Positions 8,112-16,167 of a stretch of 20,723 bases of DNA are shown one piece after another (positions within the stretch are counted from its first letter, which is position 1; the number at the start of each line of letters is the position of its first letter). The position numbers and the translations under genes are program-made. The stretch is taken from positions 27,473 to 48,195 of the forward strand of contig DCMG01000065.1 in NCBI GenBank assembly GCA_002321335.1. Reading direction: 5' to 3'. Source of the stretch: Bacteroidales bacterium UBA1628 (GTDB lineage: Bacteria; Bacteroidota; Bacteroidia; Bacteroidales; UBA932). The notes under the pieces are model-generated. The model ran no database searches. It saw only the letters and a list, made by a program, of their open reading frames with translations, and was not told the origin of the DNA.

Positions 8112-9045
8112 GATTTACATACGTTCCGCGGCTCAGATTTCTGTCCAGAAGCCTCTCTGTGAGGACTGGATGGCTGATCCAGCATCATGTGCTGAACCTT
8201 ATCTCAGGAGCCGGGATCCGGATTTCAAGCCGTTCCTGAATCCTATGCAGGCGCGAAGAATGGGCTTGATCCTAAAACGTGCGGTCGCCGTTTCCAAGAC
8301 TGCGTTGAATGAAGCCGGAATCGAATGCCCGGACGCCATATTCACGGGCACGGGACTTGGCTGTATGGAGAACACGGAGAATTTCCTGTCGGCGATGTGC
8401 CGGGACGGGGAGGAAATGCTTCCCCCGACCTATTTCATGATGTCCACCCACAACACGATCAGTTCGGCGGTGGCCATCCTGCTTCGTTGCCACGGGTGCA
8501 ACTGCACATATTCACAGAAGGACATCTCCTTCGAGAGCGCATTGTTGGACGCTTTCATCCAGCTTCAGTCAGGACGTATCTCCAATGCCCTTGTCGGGGC
8601 GCACGACGAGACGACACCGGCCACCTACGATCTTCTGAAAGGTGCCGGGTACTTCGGCGAAGGCATCACCGCCGCCGAGGCCTCTTCCGCATTTGTGCTG
8701 TCCGCATCCCATGTCTCTTCGACAGGCTCAGAGACCCGGAGGATGATGTCACACGACCGGTTCCTGAGCCTGTCGAAGGGACCTCTCTGCGAACTGTCCG
8801 ACGTCCAGATCCTCCACTCTCCGAAGAATCTGGAAACCATTGTCAATGAATATCATGCCTCGCGCGTTATCCGCAGCGCAGACTATTTCAAGCTCTTCGG
8901 CAAATGCTTCTCGGCCTCGGGCCTCGGGGTCTATGAGGCGGCGATGAGGATCTCCGGAGGACTTGACAAGGACATCCTTGTCGTGGACGATGCCGGAGAG
9001 GATGTCGGGCTTGTTTATCTTAAAGGCCTATGTGGAGACTGCTGA
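8101..9045 (+). CDS. chain-length-factor-like ketosynthase homologue, catalytically dead
   Basis: The 314-residue protein follows the ketosynthase fold (FTGTGLGCMENTENFL; THNTISSAVAI; SGRISNALVGAHDE) but is about 80 residues shorter than its partner. The nucleophile elbow reads DISFES (141-146) with no Cys. The first His motif cannot be found, and the second reads FGKCFSASG with Lys268 in place of His. This is the ApeC/chain-length-factor pattern: a non-catalytic partner that shapes the tunnel of the ketosynthase encoded just before. A palindromic repeat is inserted in frame at about residues 206-226. It overlaps the following transporter gene by 16 bases. Confidence 0.85.
   Translation: MANRIYIRSAAQISVQKPLCEDWMADPASCAEPYLRSRDPDFKPFLNPMQARRMGLILKRAVAVSKTALNEAGIECPDAIFTGTGLGCMENTENFLSAMCRDGEEMLPPTYFMMSTHNTISSAVAILLRCHGCNCTYSQKDISFESALLDAFIQLQSGRISNALVGAHDETTPATYDLLKGAGYFGEGITAAEASSAFVLSASHVSSTGSETRRMMSHDRFLSLSKGPLCELSDVQILHSPKNLETIVNEYHASRVIRSADYFKLFGKCFSASGLGVYEAAMRISGGLDKDILVVDDAGEDVGLVYLKGLCGDC
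8715..8780. repeat. intragenic palindromic element A
   Basis: Left arm 8717-8731 (CTTCGACAGGCTCAG) is the exact reverse complement of right arm 8764-8778, giving a 15-bp stem with a roughly 32-base centre that can pair further through CCGG. It lies in frame in the chain-length-factor-like gene and encodes STGSETRRMMSHDRFLSLSK. Two relatives of the same family occur at 10064 and 10898. Confidence 0.9.
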
Positions 9046-9383
9046 CATTGTCCGTTGTCCAGAGCCTCCTGCTGTCCGGAGGCCAGGTGCTTCTCAAGTT
9101 CGCCCTTGAGAAGATGGGCAGTTTTGAGTGGACGTGGACGTTTTTCGGCCGTCTGTTGGTGAATTGGTGGTTTCTTGGCTGTGGACTATGCTACGCCGGA
9201 GGCACGGTCCTGTGGATGTACATCCTCAAGAGATTCCCGTTCAGCATGGCATACCCGATGATCAGCCTGAGTTATGTGTTCGGGATGCTCGCGGCCATAT
9301 TCATTTTCCATGAGAACATTCCCGCCACCCGTTGGATCGGGGTGTTCCTGATCATCAGCGGGTGCGTGCTTATCGCTAAATGA
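9030..9383 (+). CDS. small four-helix transporter (SMR/EamA half-type)
   Basis: 117 residues with four predicted membrane helices: about 4-24, 40-60, 68-88 and 96-115. The pattern (SGGQVLLKFAL in helix 1, GGTVLWMYILKRFPFSMAYPM, and ENIPATRWIGVFLIISGCVLI at the end) is that of small multidrug-resistance / ArnE-type proteins of the DMT superfamily, which work as dimers. In this operon it could flip a lipid intermediate or precursor across the inner membrane; that is inference. The ATG lies inside the preceding gene, and its stop overlaps the ATG of the LolA-like gene (ATGA). Confidence 0.8.
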   Translation: MWRLLTLSVVQSLLLSGGQVLLKFALEKMGSFEWTWTFFGRLLVNWWFLGCGLCYAGGTVLWMYILKRFPFSMAYPMISLSYVFGMLAAIFIFHENIPATRWIGVFLIISGCVLIAK

Positions 9384-10024
9384 TTATGAGAAGTTTAAGA
9401 ATAATATTCGTTGACCTCGCGCTGCTTTTCGCCGCATCATCGGCTTCCGGCGCTGACTATAAGCCGCTTACTGAGGCGCAGACCGCAGAGGCCATACAAA
9501 AGATCGACGCTTCGTGCGCCGGAATCAAGAGCCTGAAGGCAGACTTCAAGCAGGTCAAGGACATAGCCATCCTTCAGGAGAAGATGGTCTCCACAGGCAA
9601 GATGTATTTCGCCGACGGAATGTTGAGGTGGGAATATGTCTCACCTTACACCTACCTTTTCATCTTGAACAAGGAGAAAGTGCTTCTGCAGAGCAGCCAG
9701 ACCACTAATAAGATGGATGTGAACTCGAATCGCCTTTTCAAGTCCATCGCGAGGATCATCATGAACAGCATCACAGGACAGGGACTGGCCGGTGGCGGGG
9801 ACTTCAAGGTGCGGATGTTTCTTGACGGCGGCTGCTATGTGGCTGAGCTGGAGCCTCTTAAAAAAGAGATGAGACAGATGTTCAAAACTGTTCGTCTGCA
9901 TTTTGGCAAGGACTTGAAAGTCAATGAGGTGGATTTGGTTGACAACAGCGGCGAGACGGTGATCACGATTCTGAACGCTGAATATAACAAGACGGTCGAT
10001 GCGAAGGTTTTTGTTGTTGATTAG
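9380..10024 (+). CDS. LolA-like outer-membrane lipoprotein carrier
   Basis: 214 residues with a signal peptide (RIIFVDLALLFAASSASGAD, cut near residue 24), so periplasmic. The body follows the LolA fold: IKSLKADFKQVKDIAILQE, then GKMYFADGMLRWEYVSPYTYLFILN, and a late VNEVDLVDNSGETVITILN. LolA homologues are regular members of aryl polyene and flexirubin loci, where they are thought to carry the lipid-linked pigment across the periplasm, distinct from the housekeeping LolA. The start may be ATG 9380 (four-base overlap) or ATG 9386. The end overlaps the next gene by 26 bases. Confidence 0.88.
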   Translation: MIMRSLRIIFVDLALLFAASSASGADYKPLTEAQTAEAIQKIDASCAGIKSLKADFKQVKDIAILQEKMVSTGKMYFADGMLRWEYVSPYTYLFILNKEKVLLQSSQTTNKMDVNSNRLFKSIARIIMNSITGQGLAGGGDFKVRMFLDGGCYVAELEPLKKEMRQMFKTVRLHFGKDLKVNEVDLVDNSGETVITILNAEYNKTVDAKVFVVD

Positions 10025-10502
10025 CTTGCTGCTGATTTCGGCTTTTTCTTCTGGTGCATATGTCGCTTCGACAGGCTCAGCGACCGATGTGTTTCTGGTC
10101 ACTGAGCTAGTCGAAGTGACCGGTACCGATGCTCCCTACCTTTTCCCGTTCAACGATAATGAAGCTGTCCGCTACACAGTGGCCATAACCTTCAAAAACG
10201 CCTCTTTTTCAGGAATATGCGTGGTCAAGCAGAAGGATGACATCATTGTAGGCACCATAGTGAACGAATTCGGAATTAGAGCATTTGACTTTACCGTCAG
10301 TTTGGACAGAAAGCATGTCAAGCTACTGAACGTCATGAAGACTCTAGACAAATGTCTTGTTCGCAAGACAATAGCTCGTGACTTGAGACGATTGTTCAGT
10401 TCATCATCCACTGATGAATATGTCTCCGTTGAAGGGGGCAAAATCATTATGAGGAGGCCGAACCGAAGCTACACTTTTTCAAAAATGAACATCCCCGAAT
10501 GA
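9999..10502 (+). CDS. secreted protein of unknown function in pigment locus
   Basis: 167 residues. A strong signal peptide (MRRFLLLISLLLISAFSSGA) is followed by an in-frame palindromic element (residues about 22-40), then a compact domain: AVRYTVAITFKNASFSGICV, DDIIVGTIVNEFGIRAFDF, and a basic helix (KTIARDLRRLF). No lipobox cysteine is seen at the signal cut site. I do not recognise the family with certainty. Its place beside the LolA-like gene resembles that of DUF3261-type proteins in proteobacterial aryl polyene loci, so an envelope role in pigment transfer is plausible. Starts inside the LolA-like gene and overlaps the next by 4 bases. Confidence 0.75.
   Translation: MRRFLLLISLLLISAFSSGAYVASTGSATDVFLVTELVEVTGTDAPYLFPFNDNEAVRYTVAITFKNASFSGICVVKQKDDIIVGTIVNEFGIRAFDFTVSLDRKHVKLLNVMKTLDKCLVRKTIARDLRRLFSSSSTDEYVSVEGGKIIMRRPNRSYTFSKMNIPE
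10064..10118. repeat. intragenic palindromic element B
   Basis: Left arm 10064-10085 (CGCTTCGACAGGCTCAGCGACC) pairs imperfectly with right arm 10097-10118 (GGTCACTGAGCTAGTCGAAGTG); the core 15 bases match at 13 positions. It lies in frame directly after the signal peptide of the secreted unknown and encodes ASTGSATDVFLVTELVEVT. Mismatches suggest it is older than element A. Confidence 0.88.
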
Positions 10503-11701
10503 GACTTTTAGGCACATTCTTCACTATCCTCTCCACAAAAGAGACTGGTGGAAGATTCGAACCACGGTTGGTGAGCTCTGCCGAACCACTAATCAGGCTC
10601 GAACCTGACAACGTGATCTTCAAGTCCCATTTTCCTGACTATCCGATCACTCCCGGAGCCGTGCAGATCCGTGTGGCGACAGAACTGTTGGAAGCCCATC
10701 TTGGGAAATCGCTGAGTCTCACACGGGTAAAAGACTTGAAATTCATGGAACCGCTTTTTCCCGAGGCCGAGGTGACATATTCATTCACCAAACTTATGGA
10801 GACTGATGAGGGCCTGAAAGTGGAACTCACAGTCCGCTCGGAGGAAAAAGTCTTTTCGCGGATGAGTCTTGAATATGCCTGTGAGGATTGTCCTGATGGC
10901 GCTTCGACAGGCTCAGCGACCACCGATCCGGTCACTGAGCCTGTCGAAGTGACCGAAACTGTCGAAGCGCCTGGCATATTGAAGAATCTGAAAACCTGTG
11001 TCATAATCCCCGTCTATAACAATGCCGGAACAATCACGGATGTGGTACAGAGAACGTTGAGGTACTGCAAAGACGTGATAGTAGTGGATGACGGCAGCAC
11101 AGACGGCTCCTCTGACTCCTTGTCAGAACTCGGCGCTGTGGTCGTGCGCTATAAAGATAACCGTGGCAAAGGTTACGCCCTGAAGACCGGCTTCAAGGAA
11201 GCCAAGGCTAGAGGCTTCGAACGCGCCATCACCATTGACGCTGACGGCCAGCATTTTCCGGAGGATATCCCCGTGTTCGCCGCACAGGCCAGAGAGCATC
11301 CGGACGCCATGTTTGTCGGAAGCCGCAATCTAAGGATGGAGAACATGCCGGGAGGCAACACTTTCGCCAACAAGTTCTCGAATTTCTGGTTCAGACTCCA
11401 GACCGGCGTGAATCTCCCTGACACCCAGTCAGGTTTCCGCCTCTATCAACTGAACCGCATCGGCAGACTTCGCTTCCTGACCTACCGCTACGAGGCTGAA
11501 TTGGAACTCCTTGTGTTCCAGTGCTGGAAAGGTGTATCAATGATCCCGGTCGGAATCAAAGTCTATTACCCGCCGGAAGGGGAGCGTGTCACCCATTTCC
11601 GCCCGTTTTGGGATTTCTTCCGCATCAGCGTTCTGAACACAGCCCTGTGTGTTCTCGCCATCTTTTACGGTCTGCCGTCTCGGCTGCTTCGCAAAAAATG
11701 A
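10499..11701 (+). CDS. ApeI-like dehydratase fused to family 2 glycosyltransferase
   Basis: 400 residues in two domains joined by a palindromic element. Residues 1 to about 132 are a hot-dog dehydratase with His44 in SHFPDYPITPGAVQI; at the place of the FabZ catalytic Glu (14 residues on) stands Arg58, as far as a hand alignment shows, with Glu62 nearby, which points to the ApeI-like branch. Residues about 165-360 are a GT-A glycosyltransferase resembling polyprenyl-phosphate mannosyl/glucosyltransferases: VVDDGSTDGS (Asp197-Asp198) and DADGQH (247-252, metal-binding DxD). A hydrophobic C-terminal stretch (about 372-393) may anchor it to the membrane. It could both finish polyene dehydration and glycosylate the lipid carrier or head group. 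Residues 134-158 are encoded by repeat element C. Confidence 0.87.
   Translation: MRLLGTFFTILSTKETGGRFEPRLVSSAEPLIRLEPDNVIFKSHFPDYPITPGAVQIRVATELLEAHLGKSLSLTRVKDLKFMEPLFPEAEVTYSFTKLMETDEGLKVELTVRSEEKVFSRMSLEYACEDCPDGASTGSATTDPVTEPVEVTETVEAPGILKNLKTCVIIPVYNNAGTITDVVQRTLRYCKDVIVVDDGSTDGSSDSLSELGAVVVRYKDNRGKGYALKTGFKEAKARGFERAITIDADGQHFPEDIPVFAAQAREHPDAMFVGSRNLRMENMPGGNTFANKFSNFWFRLQTGVNLPDTQSGFRLYQLNRIGRLRFLTYRYEAELELLVFQCWKGVSMIPVGIKVYYPPEGERVTHFRPFWDFFRISVLNTALCVLAIFYGLPSRLLRKK
10898..10971. repeat. intragenic palindromic element C at a domain junction
   Basis: Left arm 10900-10921 pairs with right arm 10930-10951 at 20 of 22 positions. A second right-hand arm (10959-10971, CTGTCGAAGCGCC) is the perfect 13-base complement of 10898-10910, so two alternative stems are possible. 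It encodes ASTGSATTDPVTEPVEVT plus TVEAP, exactly between the dehydratase and glycosyltransferase domains. Confidence 0.9.
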
Positions 11702-11702
11702 G

Positions 11703-11712
11703 TATCTTCGCA
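11703..11712 (+). promoter_or_regulatory. possible internal -7 box before the exporter gene
   Basis: TATCTTCGCA starts one base after the stop of the glycosyltransferase fusion and 31 bases before the exporter GTG. It closely resembles the boxes at 604 (TATCTTTGCA) and 16191 (TAAATTCGCA), at a similar distance from its start codon. No clear -33 TTTG is present, so it may be a weak internal promoter or chance. Confidence 0.4.
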
Positions 11713-11733
11713 GGATTATTGTAGAGAAGCGGC

Positions 11734-14700
11734 GTGACGGACTTTTTCCTTAAGATCTACGACTTCCTAAGCGGAAGAAAATGGCTGGCGGCCCTGCTGT
11801 CGGTCCTTCTTGCGGGTGTCTGCCTGTTTCTCGCCTCACGGCTTCACTATGAGGAGGATATCTCCAGATTCCTGCCGGGCGATGAGGAAAGCACGAAATA
11901 TTCCGAGGCCTACAACGCCCTTGGTAAAAAGAACAACATCATCCTGATTTTCTTGGCAAAAGATGGCTCGGAGGCTGGTGAGGATGAGATTTCCGAGGCG
12001 ATTCACGATTTTGAGGACGTGTTCGATGCCGTGGATTCCACCGGCATGGTTCCTCAAAGGCAGATAACCGTAGACAGCGGAATGGCGTTCGGGGTGATGG
12101 AGGATGTCACTTCCGGATACCCCTTGTACATGACCGAGGCTGACTATCAGCGCATAGACTCACTCCTGAATATTCAAGGCTACGTCTCCGCTCAGCTTGC
12201 GGCTGACCGTCAGTCCCTGTTGTTCCCGACAGGTGACGCGATGGTCGCCAATGTCCGCACGGATCCTCTGCATCTGTTCACACCTGTGCTTCAGCGGTTG
12301 AGAACCAGTGCCGCCAATTCGAACTACGACATTGTCGATGACTGCATATTCACAAAGGATGGTCATGGACTCGCATTTTTGACCTCTCCTTACGGCACTA
12401 GCGAGTCGGGGATGAACTCCAAGGTGGCGGATTTGGTTGATGAGGCGATTCAAAGGATAGTGACGGAGCATCCTGGAGTCTCCGTGTCCGCCGTGGGCGC
12501 TCCGCTGATCGCCGTGACCAACGCCACACAGATCAAGAAGGACAGCATTCTGGCCATATCTCTGGCTCTGCTTCTGATCGGTCTTCTGCTGGTGTTTACC
12601 TACAAACGCTTCTCGGACATACTCTGGATAGTCCTTTCAATCACATTCGGCTGGCTTTTCGCCGTCGGAGGCATCGCTCTGATTAGGGACAGCATGTCGA
12701 TCATCGTCATCGGAGTCGCTTCCGTGATCATCGGCATCGCCGTTAACTATCCGCTGCATTTTATGGACGGCCTGAAATCCGGTGTGAGTCCTCGCCAGAA
12801 CCTCAAGGAGATGGTCGAGCCTTTGCTTATCGGCAACATCACCACGATCGCCGCCTTCCTGTGCCTTGTCTGGCTGGATGCGGTGGCGATGCAGGACCTG
12901 GGGCTGTTCGGCTCACTGATGCTGGCCGGCACGATCATATTCGTGCTTGTCTTCCTGCCGGTCTTCACCAAGGCTCGAAAGAATGTCGGCGGCACACTTG
13001 AACTGGGACGGATTCTTCCGGACAAGGCTCCTTCGAACAGTTGGCTTCTTGCCGCCGTGATGGCTGTGACTGTGGTCATGTATTTCCTCAGCGGACGAAC
13101 CAGTTTCGATTCCGACATGAGGAACATCAACTTCATGACCCAGAGTCAGAAACGTGATCTGGAGATGCTTCAGAGCGGATTGGAGCAGTCCGGCTACAAC
13201 CAGATTTACGCCATCGCCGAAGGCCGGGATCAGGGGACCGCGCTTGAACTGAACGACAAACTGCTGGCGAGACTGGATTCCCTGAAAGGCAGTGTAGCCT
13301 TTGTCAAGGGGGCCGGCAATTTCGCTCCGTCGAAGAAAACTCAGACCGAAAGGATAGAGAGGTGGAATGCTTTCTGGGGCGGTGGCCGCGCGGAAATGCT
13401 TCTGAAAGAATTGGCTGACGAAAGCCGGAGGCAAGGATTCTCGGAGTCGGCGTTCAGCCCGTTCACGGACATATTGACCAATGAATATTCAGTCTTATCC
13501 TCCGATGATTCTTCTTTGAAAGAGTCATTCGACGGCACATATATCCTCAATGATAACGGGAAATGTCTGGTTGTCAATCAAGTGTACTTCAAGGACGCTT
13601 CCAGTGGACCTGACATAAAGGATGCCCTGCGCATGGACGGAACGCTTGTATTCGACACCGGCGACATCAGCAACCGCCTTGTGACCGTACTTTCCGAGAG
13701 CTTTGACTACATCGGCGCGATATGCAGCCTTGTGGTGTTCGTCTTCCTGTGTCTCAGCTTCCGCCGTCTGGAACTGGGACTTCTGTCCTTCTTCCCGCTG
13801 GCTGTCAGCTGGTTCTGGATTCTGGGTCTGATGGGTCTGCTGGACATCCGCTTCAACATCGTCAACATCATCCTCGCCACATTCATCTTCGGGCAGGGCG
13901 ACGACTACACGATTTTCATCACCGAAGGGCTTGTCTATGAATATGCCTACGGGAAAAAACGTCTCGCAACCTATAAGAACAGTGTCTTTCATTCGGCCGT
14001 GATAATGTTCATCGGCATCGGGGCCTTGGTTCTGGCCAAGCACCCGGCCATGCGCTCGCTTGGAGAGGTGACCGTTATCGGAATGTTCATCGTTGTGGTG
14101 ATGGCGTACTACCTGCCACCGGTGATGTTCAGATGGCTGACGGAAAAGCACGGAGTTAAGCGTGACATTCCTCTTACTTTGAAGAGGTTGTCATATTCAA
14201 TCTACGCTCTTGTCGGCTATGTGCTGCTGATGTTCCTGTTCGCCTATCCTTATACTTTCCTCCATTTCCTTTTCAGAGGGAACACGGAAGAAAGTAAGTT
14301 GAAGTACCATCAGTTCATCCAAAGGATGTCCCGCTTCTTGTTGAGACACGTGCCGGGAGTCCGGTTCACGCAGGCCGGAGAGTGCGATTTCGGCAAGCCT
14401 TCCGTGATCATCGCCAACCATCAGTCGCATTTGGATCTGATCTGCCTTATGGCCTTGAATCCCAAGTTGGTTTTCTTTACGAACGAATGGGTGTGGAAGA
14501 ATCCTATCTACGGCTATGTGATCCGCAAGGCCGATTATATTCCTGTGAGTGACGGAGTTGAGGCTCATTTCGATAAAATCCGCGCTTTGGTCGCTCAGGG
14601 ATATTCATTGGTCATTTTCCCGGAAGGGACGAGGACGTCGGACGGCTCGATCGGGCGTTTCCACAAGGGGGCTTTCTATGTGGCCGCCGAACTTGGTCTG

Positions 14701-15186
14701 GACATCACTCCGGTGTTCATCCACGGGGCTTACGATGTGCTTCCGAAGACGGACTTCATGCTCCGTGAGGGTTCTGTCCACGTTGAGGTGGGGACTCGGA
14801 TTCCTTGCCCGCAGGATTACCGTATGATGACGAAAGAGTGCCACCGGCTTTTCGTGAGCCATTATTCCGAGCTCCGCAAGACTTTGGAGACACCTGAATA
14901 TCTTTCCGTTTACGTCAGGTACAAGTACCTTTACAAAGGCGCCGACGTGGAGTCCCGCTGCCGCAAGGCGTTGGCCAGTGTAGCTGATGCCGCGTTTTTG
15001 CGGGAGGCACCTCAAGGTGATCATTTTGAGATCCATGACTGCGGGCAAGGGGAGCACGCCTTGATCTTCGCCCTTATGCATCCTGAGATTCAGGTGGATG
15101 CCTACGACAGAGACGAGGACAACGTCTTGCTGGCCTCGAACTGCTCCTGCCTGCCCGATAATATTCATTTCCACTTGGAGCCATGA
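11734..15186 (+). CDS. MMPL/RND-type exporter fused to PlsC-like acyltransferase
   Basis: 1150 residues. About 1-830 form an RND/MMPL exporter: one helix near the N-terminus (WLAALLSVLLAGVCLFLA), a periplasmic domain, a helix bundle from about residue 270, a second periplasmic domain and a second bundle (about 655-830) including IFGQGDDYTIFITEG. About 870-1070 form a PlsC-type acyltransferase with His896-x4-Asp901 (NHQSHLD) and VIFPEGTRTSDG (960-971). The last 70 or so residues look like the first part of a Rossmann methyltransferase (EIHDCGQGEHALIFALMHPE, then VDAYDRDEDNVLLAS), cut short. In aryl polyene loci an MMPL exporter is thought to extract the lipid-linked polyene; the fused acyltransferase may acylate it first. 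Start is GTG; the first helix begins soon after. Its stop overlaps the esterase ATG. Confidence 0.88.
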   Translation: MTDFFLKIYDFLSGRKWLAALLSVLLAGVCLFLASRLHYEEDISRFLPGDEESTKYSEAYNALGKKNNIILIFLAKDGSEAGEDEISEAIHDFEDVFDAVDSTGMVPQRQITVDSGMAFGVMEDVTSGYPLYMTEADYQRIDSLLNIQGYVSAQLAADRQSLLFPTGDAMVANVRTDPLHLFTPVLQRLRTSAANSNYDIVDDCIFTKDGHGLAFLTSPYGTSESGMNSKVADLVDEAIQRIVTEHPGVSVSAVGAPLIAVTNATQIKKDSILAISLALLLIGLLLVFTYKRFSDILWIVLSITFGWLFAVGGIALIRDSMSIIVIGVASVIIGIAVNYPLHFMDGLKSGVSPRQNLKEMVEPLLIGNITTIAAFLCLVWLDAVAMQDLGLFGSLMLAGTIIFVLVFLPVFTKARKNVGGTLELGRILPDKAPSNSWLLAAVMAVTVVMYFLSGRTSFDSDMRNINFMTQSQKRDLEMLQSGLEQSGYNQIYAIAEGRDQGTALELNDKLLARLDSLKGSVAFVKGAGNFAPSKKTQTERIERWNAFWGGGRAEMLLKELADESRRQGFSESAFSPFTDILTNEYSVLSSDDSSLKESFDGTYILNDNGKCLVVNQVYFKDASSGPDIKDALRMDGTLVFDTGDISNRLVTVLSESFDYIGAICSLVVFVFLCLSFRRLELGLLSFFPLAVSWFWILGLMGLLDIRFNIVNIILATFIFGQGDDYTIFITEGLVYEYAYGKKRLATYKNSVFHSAVIMFIGIGALVLAKHPAMRSLGEVTVIGMFIVVVMAYYLPPVMFRWLTEKHGVKRDIPLTLKRLSYSIYALVGYVLLMFLFAYPYTFLHFLFRGNTEESKLKYHQFIQRMSRFLLRHVPGVRFTQAGECDFGKPSVIIANHQSHLDLICLMALNPKLVFFTNEWVWKNPIYGYVIRKADYIPVSDGVEAHFDKIRALVAQGYSLVIFPEGTRTSDGSIGRFHKGAFYVAAELGLDITPVFIHGAYDVLPKTDFMLREGSVHVEVGTRIPCPQDYRMMTKECHRLFVSHYSELRKTLETPEYLSVYVRYKYLYKGADVESRCRKALASVADAAFLREAPQGDHFEIHDCGQGEHALIFALMHPEIQVDAYDRDEDNVLLASNCSCLPDNIHFHLEP

Positions 15187-16004
15187 GACGAGCCATTCTG
15201 ACACTGATGACCGTGCTGATGTTCGGCATCCACGCTTACGCGCGAAAACTGACAGCGTTCTTCCCTGAACCGGGCAAGGCCAACGGTGCCGCCGTGATTG
15301 TCTGTCCCGGAGGAAGTTACTATTGGCTTTCCCGAAAAACCGAAGGCACGGAAGTGGCGAATAAACTGGCCGATGCCGGATTCGCGGCGTTCGTCCTACA
15401 CTACCGCCACGCCGGCACGAGATACTTCCTTTTCGGAAACATGGCGATTCCCCAGAATCACTACCCAAATGCGTTGGATGACCTCCGTGAAGCTGTTATG
15501 GAAGTGCGGCGGAAGGCTTCCGAATATTCCATCGACCCTTCAAAAGTCGGTGTGATGGGCTTCTCGGCCGGCGGTCACCTCGTCCTGAACAGCGGAGAGG
15601 AAGCGATTGAGAATCAAGGAATATCCTCGCGTCCGTCCTTCGTCGTCTCTGTCTATCCGGTCATCACCATGACCGATGAGACCATCGTCCACAACCGTTC
15701 CCGGAAAGCTCTGCTCGGAAAACACTGGAACGATCCGGACCTAAGCCGGCGTCTGTCAATGGAACTGAATATCCCGTCGGACATGCCGCCGGTCTTCCTT
15801 GTGAACTGTCTAGATGATCCCACCGTTGACTACCGCAACTCCGTCGTGATGGACCACGCCTTGACCGAATCCGGAATCCCCCACAAGTATATTCAGTTTC
15901 CCTCCGGCGGCCACGGCTTCGGCGCCTCCTCCCCTCGGGCCGACTGGCTCCCCCTTTTCCTGGACTGGTTTGAGAACATGATGGCTCATGGCAGCAGTGA
16001 CTGA
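15183..16004 (+). CDS. secreted alpha/beta-hydrolase (esterase)
   Basis: 273 residues with a signal peptide (RAILTLMTVLMFGIHAYA), so periplasmic or surface. The catalytic set is visible: Ser128 in GFSAGGH, Asp212 or Asp216 in CLDDPTVDYRN, and His244 in SGGHGFG. VIVCPGGSYYWLSRKTEG forms the oxyanion strand and loop. It fits the acetyl-xylan-esterase-like / BD-FAE group of hydrolases. ATGA overlap with the exporter gene places it in the polyene operon, so it may cleave or remodel the pigment ester or its acyl donor, in contrast to related enzymes in polysaccharide loci. It is the last gene before a 215-base gap. Confidence 0.85.
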   Translation: MRRAILTLMTVLMFGIHAYARKLTAFFPEPGKANGAAVIVCPGGSYYWLSRKTEGTEVANKLADAGFAAFVLHYRHAGTRYFLFGNMAIPQNHYPNALDDLREAVMEVRRKASEYSIDPSKVGVMGFSAGGHLVLNSGEEAIENQGISSRPSFVVSVYPVITMTDETIVHNRSRKALLGKHWNDPDLSRRLSMELNIPSDMPPVFLVNCLDDPTVDYRNSVVMDHALTESGIPHKYIQFPSGGHGFGASSPRADWLPLFLDWFENMMAHGSSD

Positions 16005-16118
16005 TCCTCGATGATGTTTCAGCCATGCCCTGCTTGTCATAAGCGTGTAATGTAATTGATTGTTAATTAGTGTGTTCGTAAATGCTGCCCTCTGAAATTG
16101 ACCGGCAATTTTTTGTAA

Positions 16119-16142
16119 CTGCCACTGAATCAATAAGTGGCG
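16119..16142 (+). terminator. weak hairpin in the inter-operon gap
   Basis: GCCACT (16121-16126) pairs with AGTGGC (16136-16141) around a 9-base loop, with one extra G-T pair outside. It is followed by GTTTC only, not a proper T tract. It lies after the esterase gene and before the next promoter. The rest of the gap 16005-16167 shows nothing I can identify. Confidence 0.25.
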
Positions 16143-16167
16143 TTTCACCCTGTCAAGCCCATAAGAT

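Noticed and set aside
8101..9045. Reading the chain-length-factor-like gene as a pseudogene because of missing catalytic residues
   Set aside because: The frame is open, the order and overlap match ketosynthase/chain-length-factor pairs, and loss of Cys and His is expected for that role.
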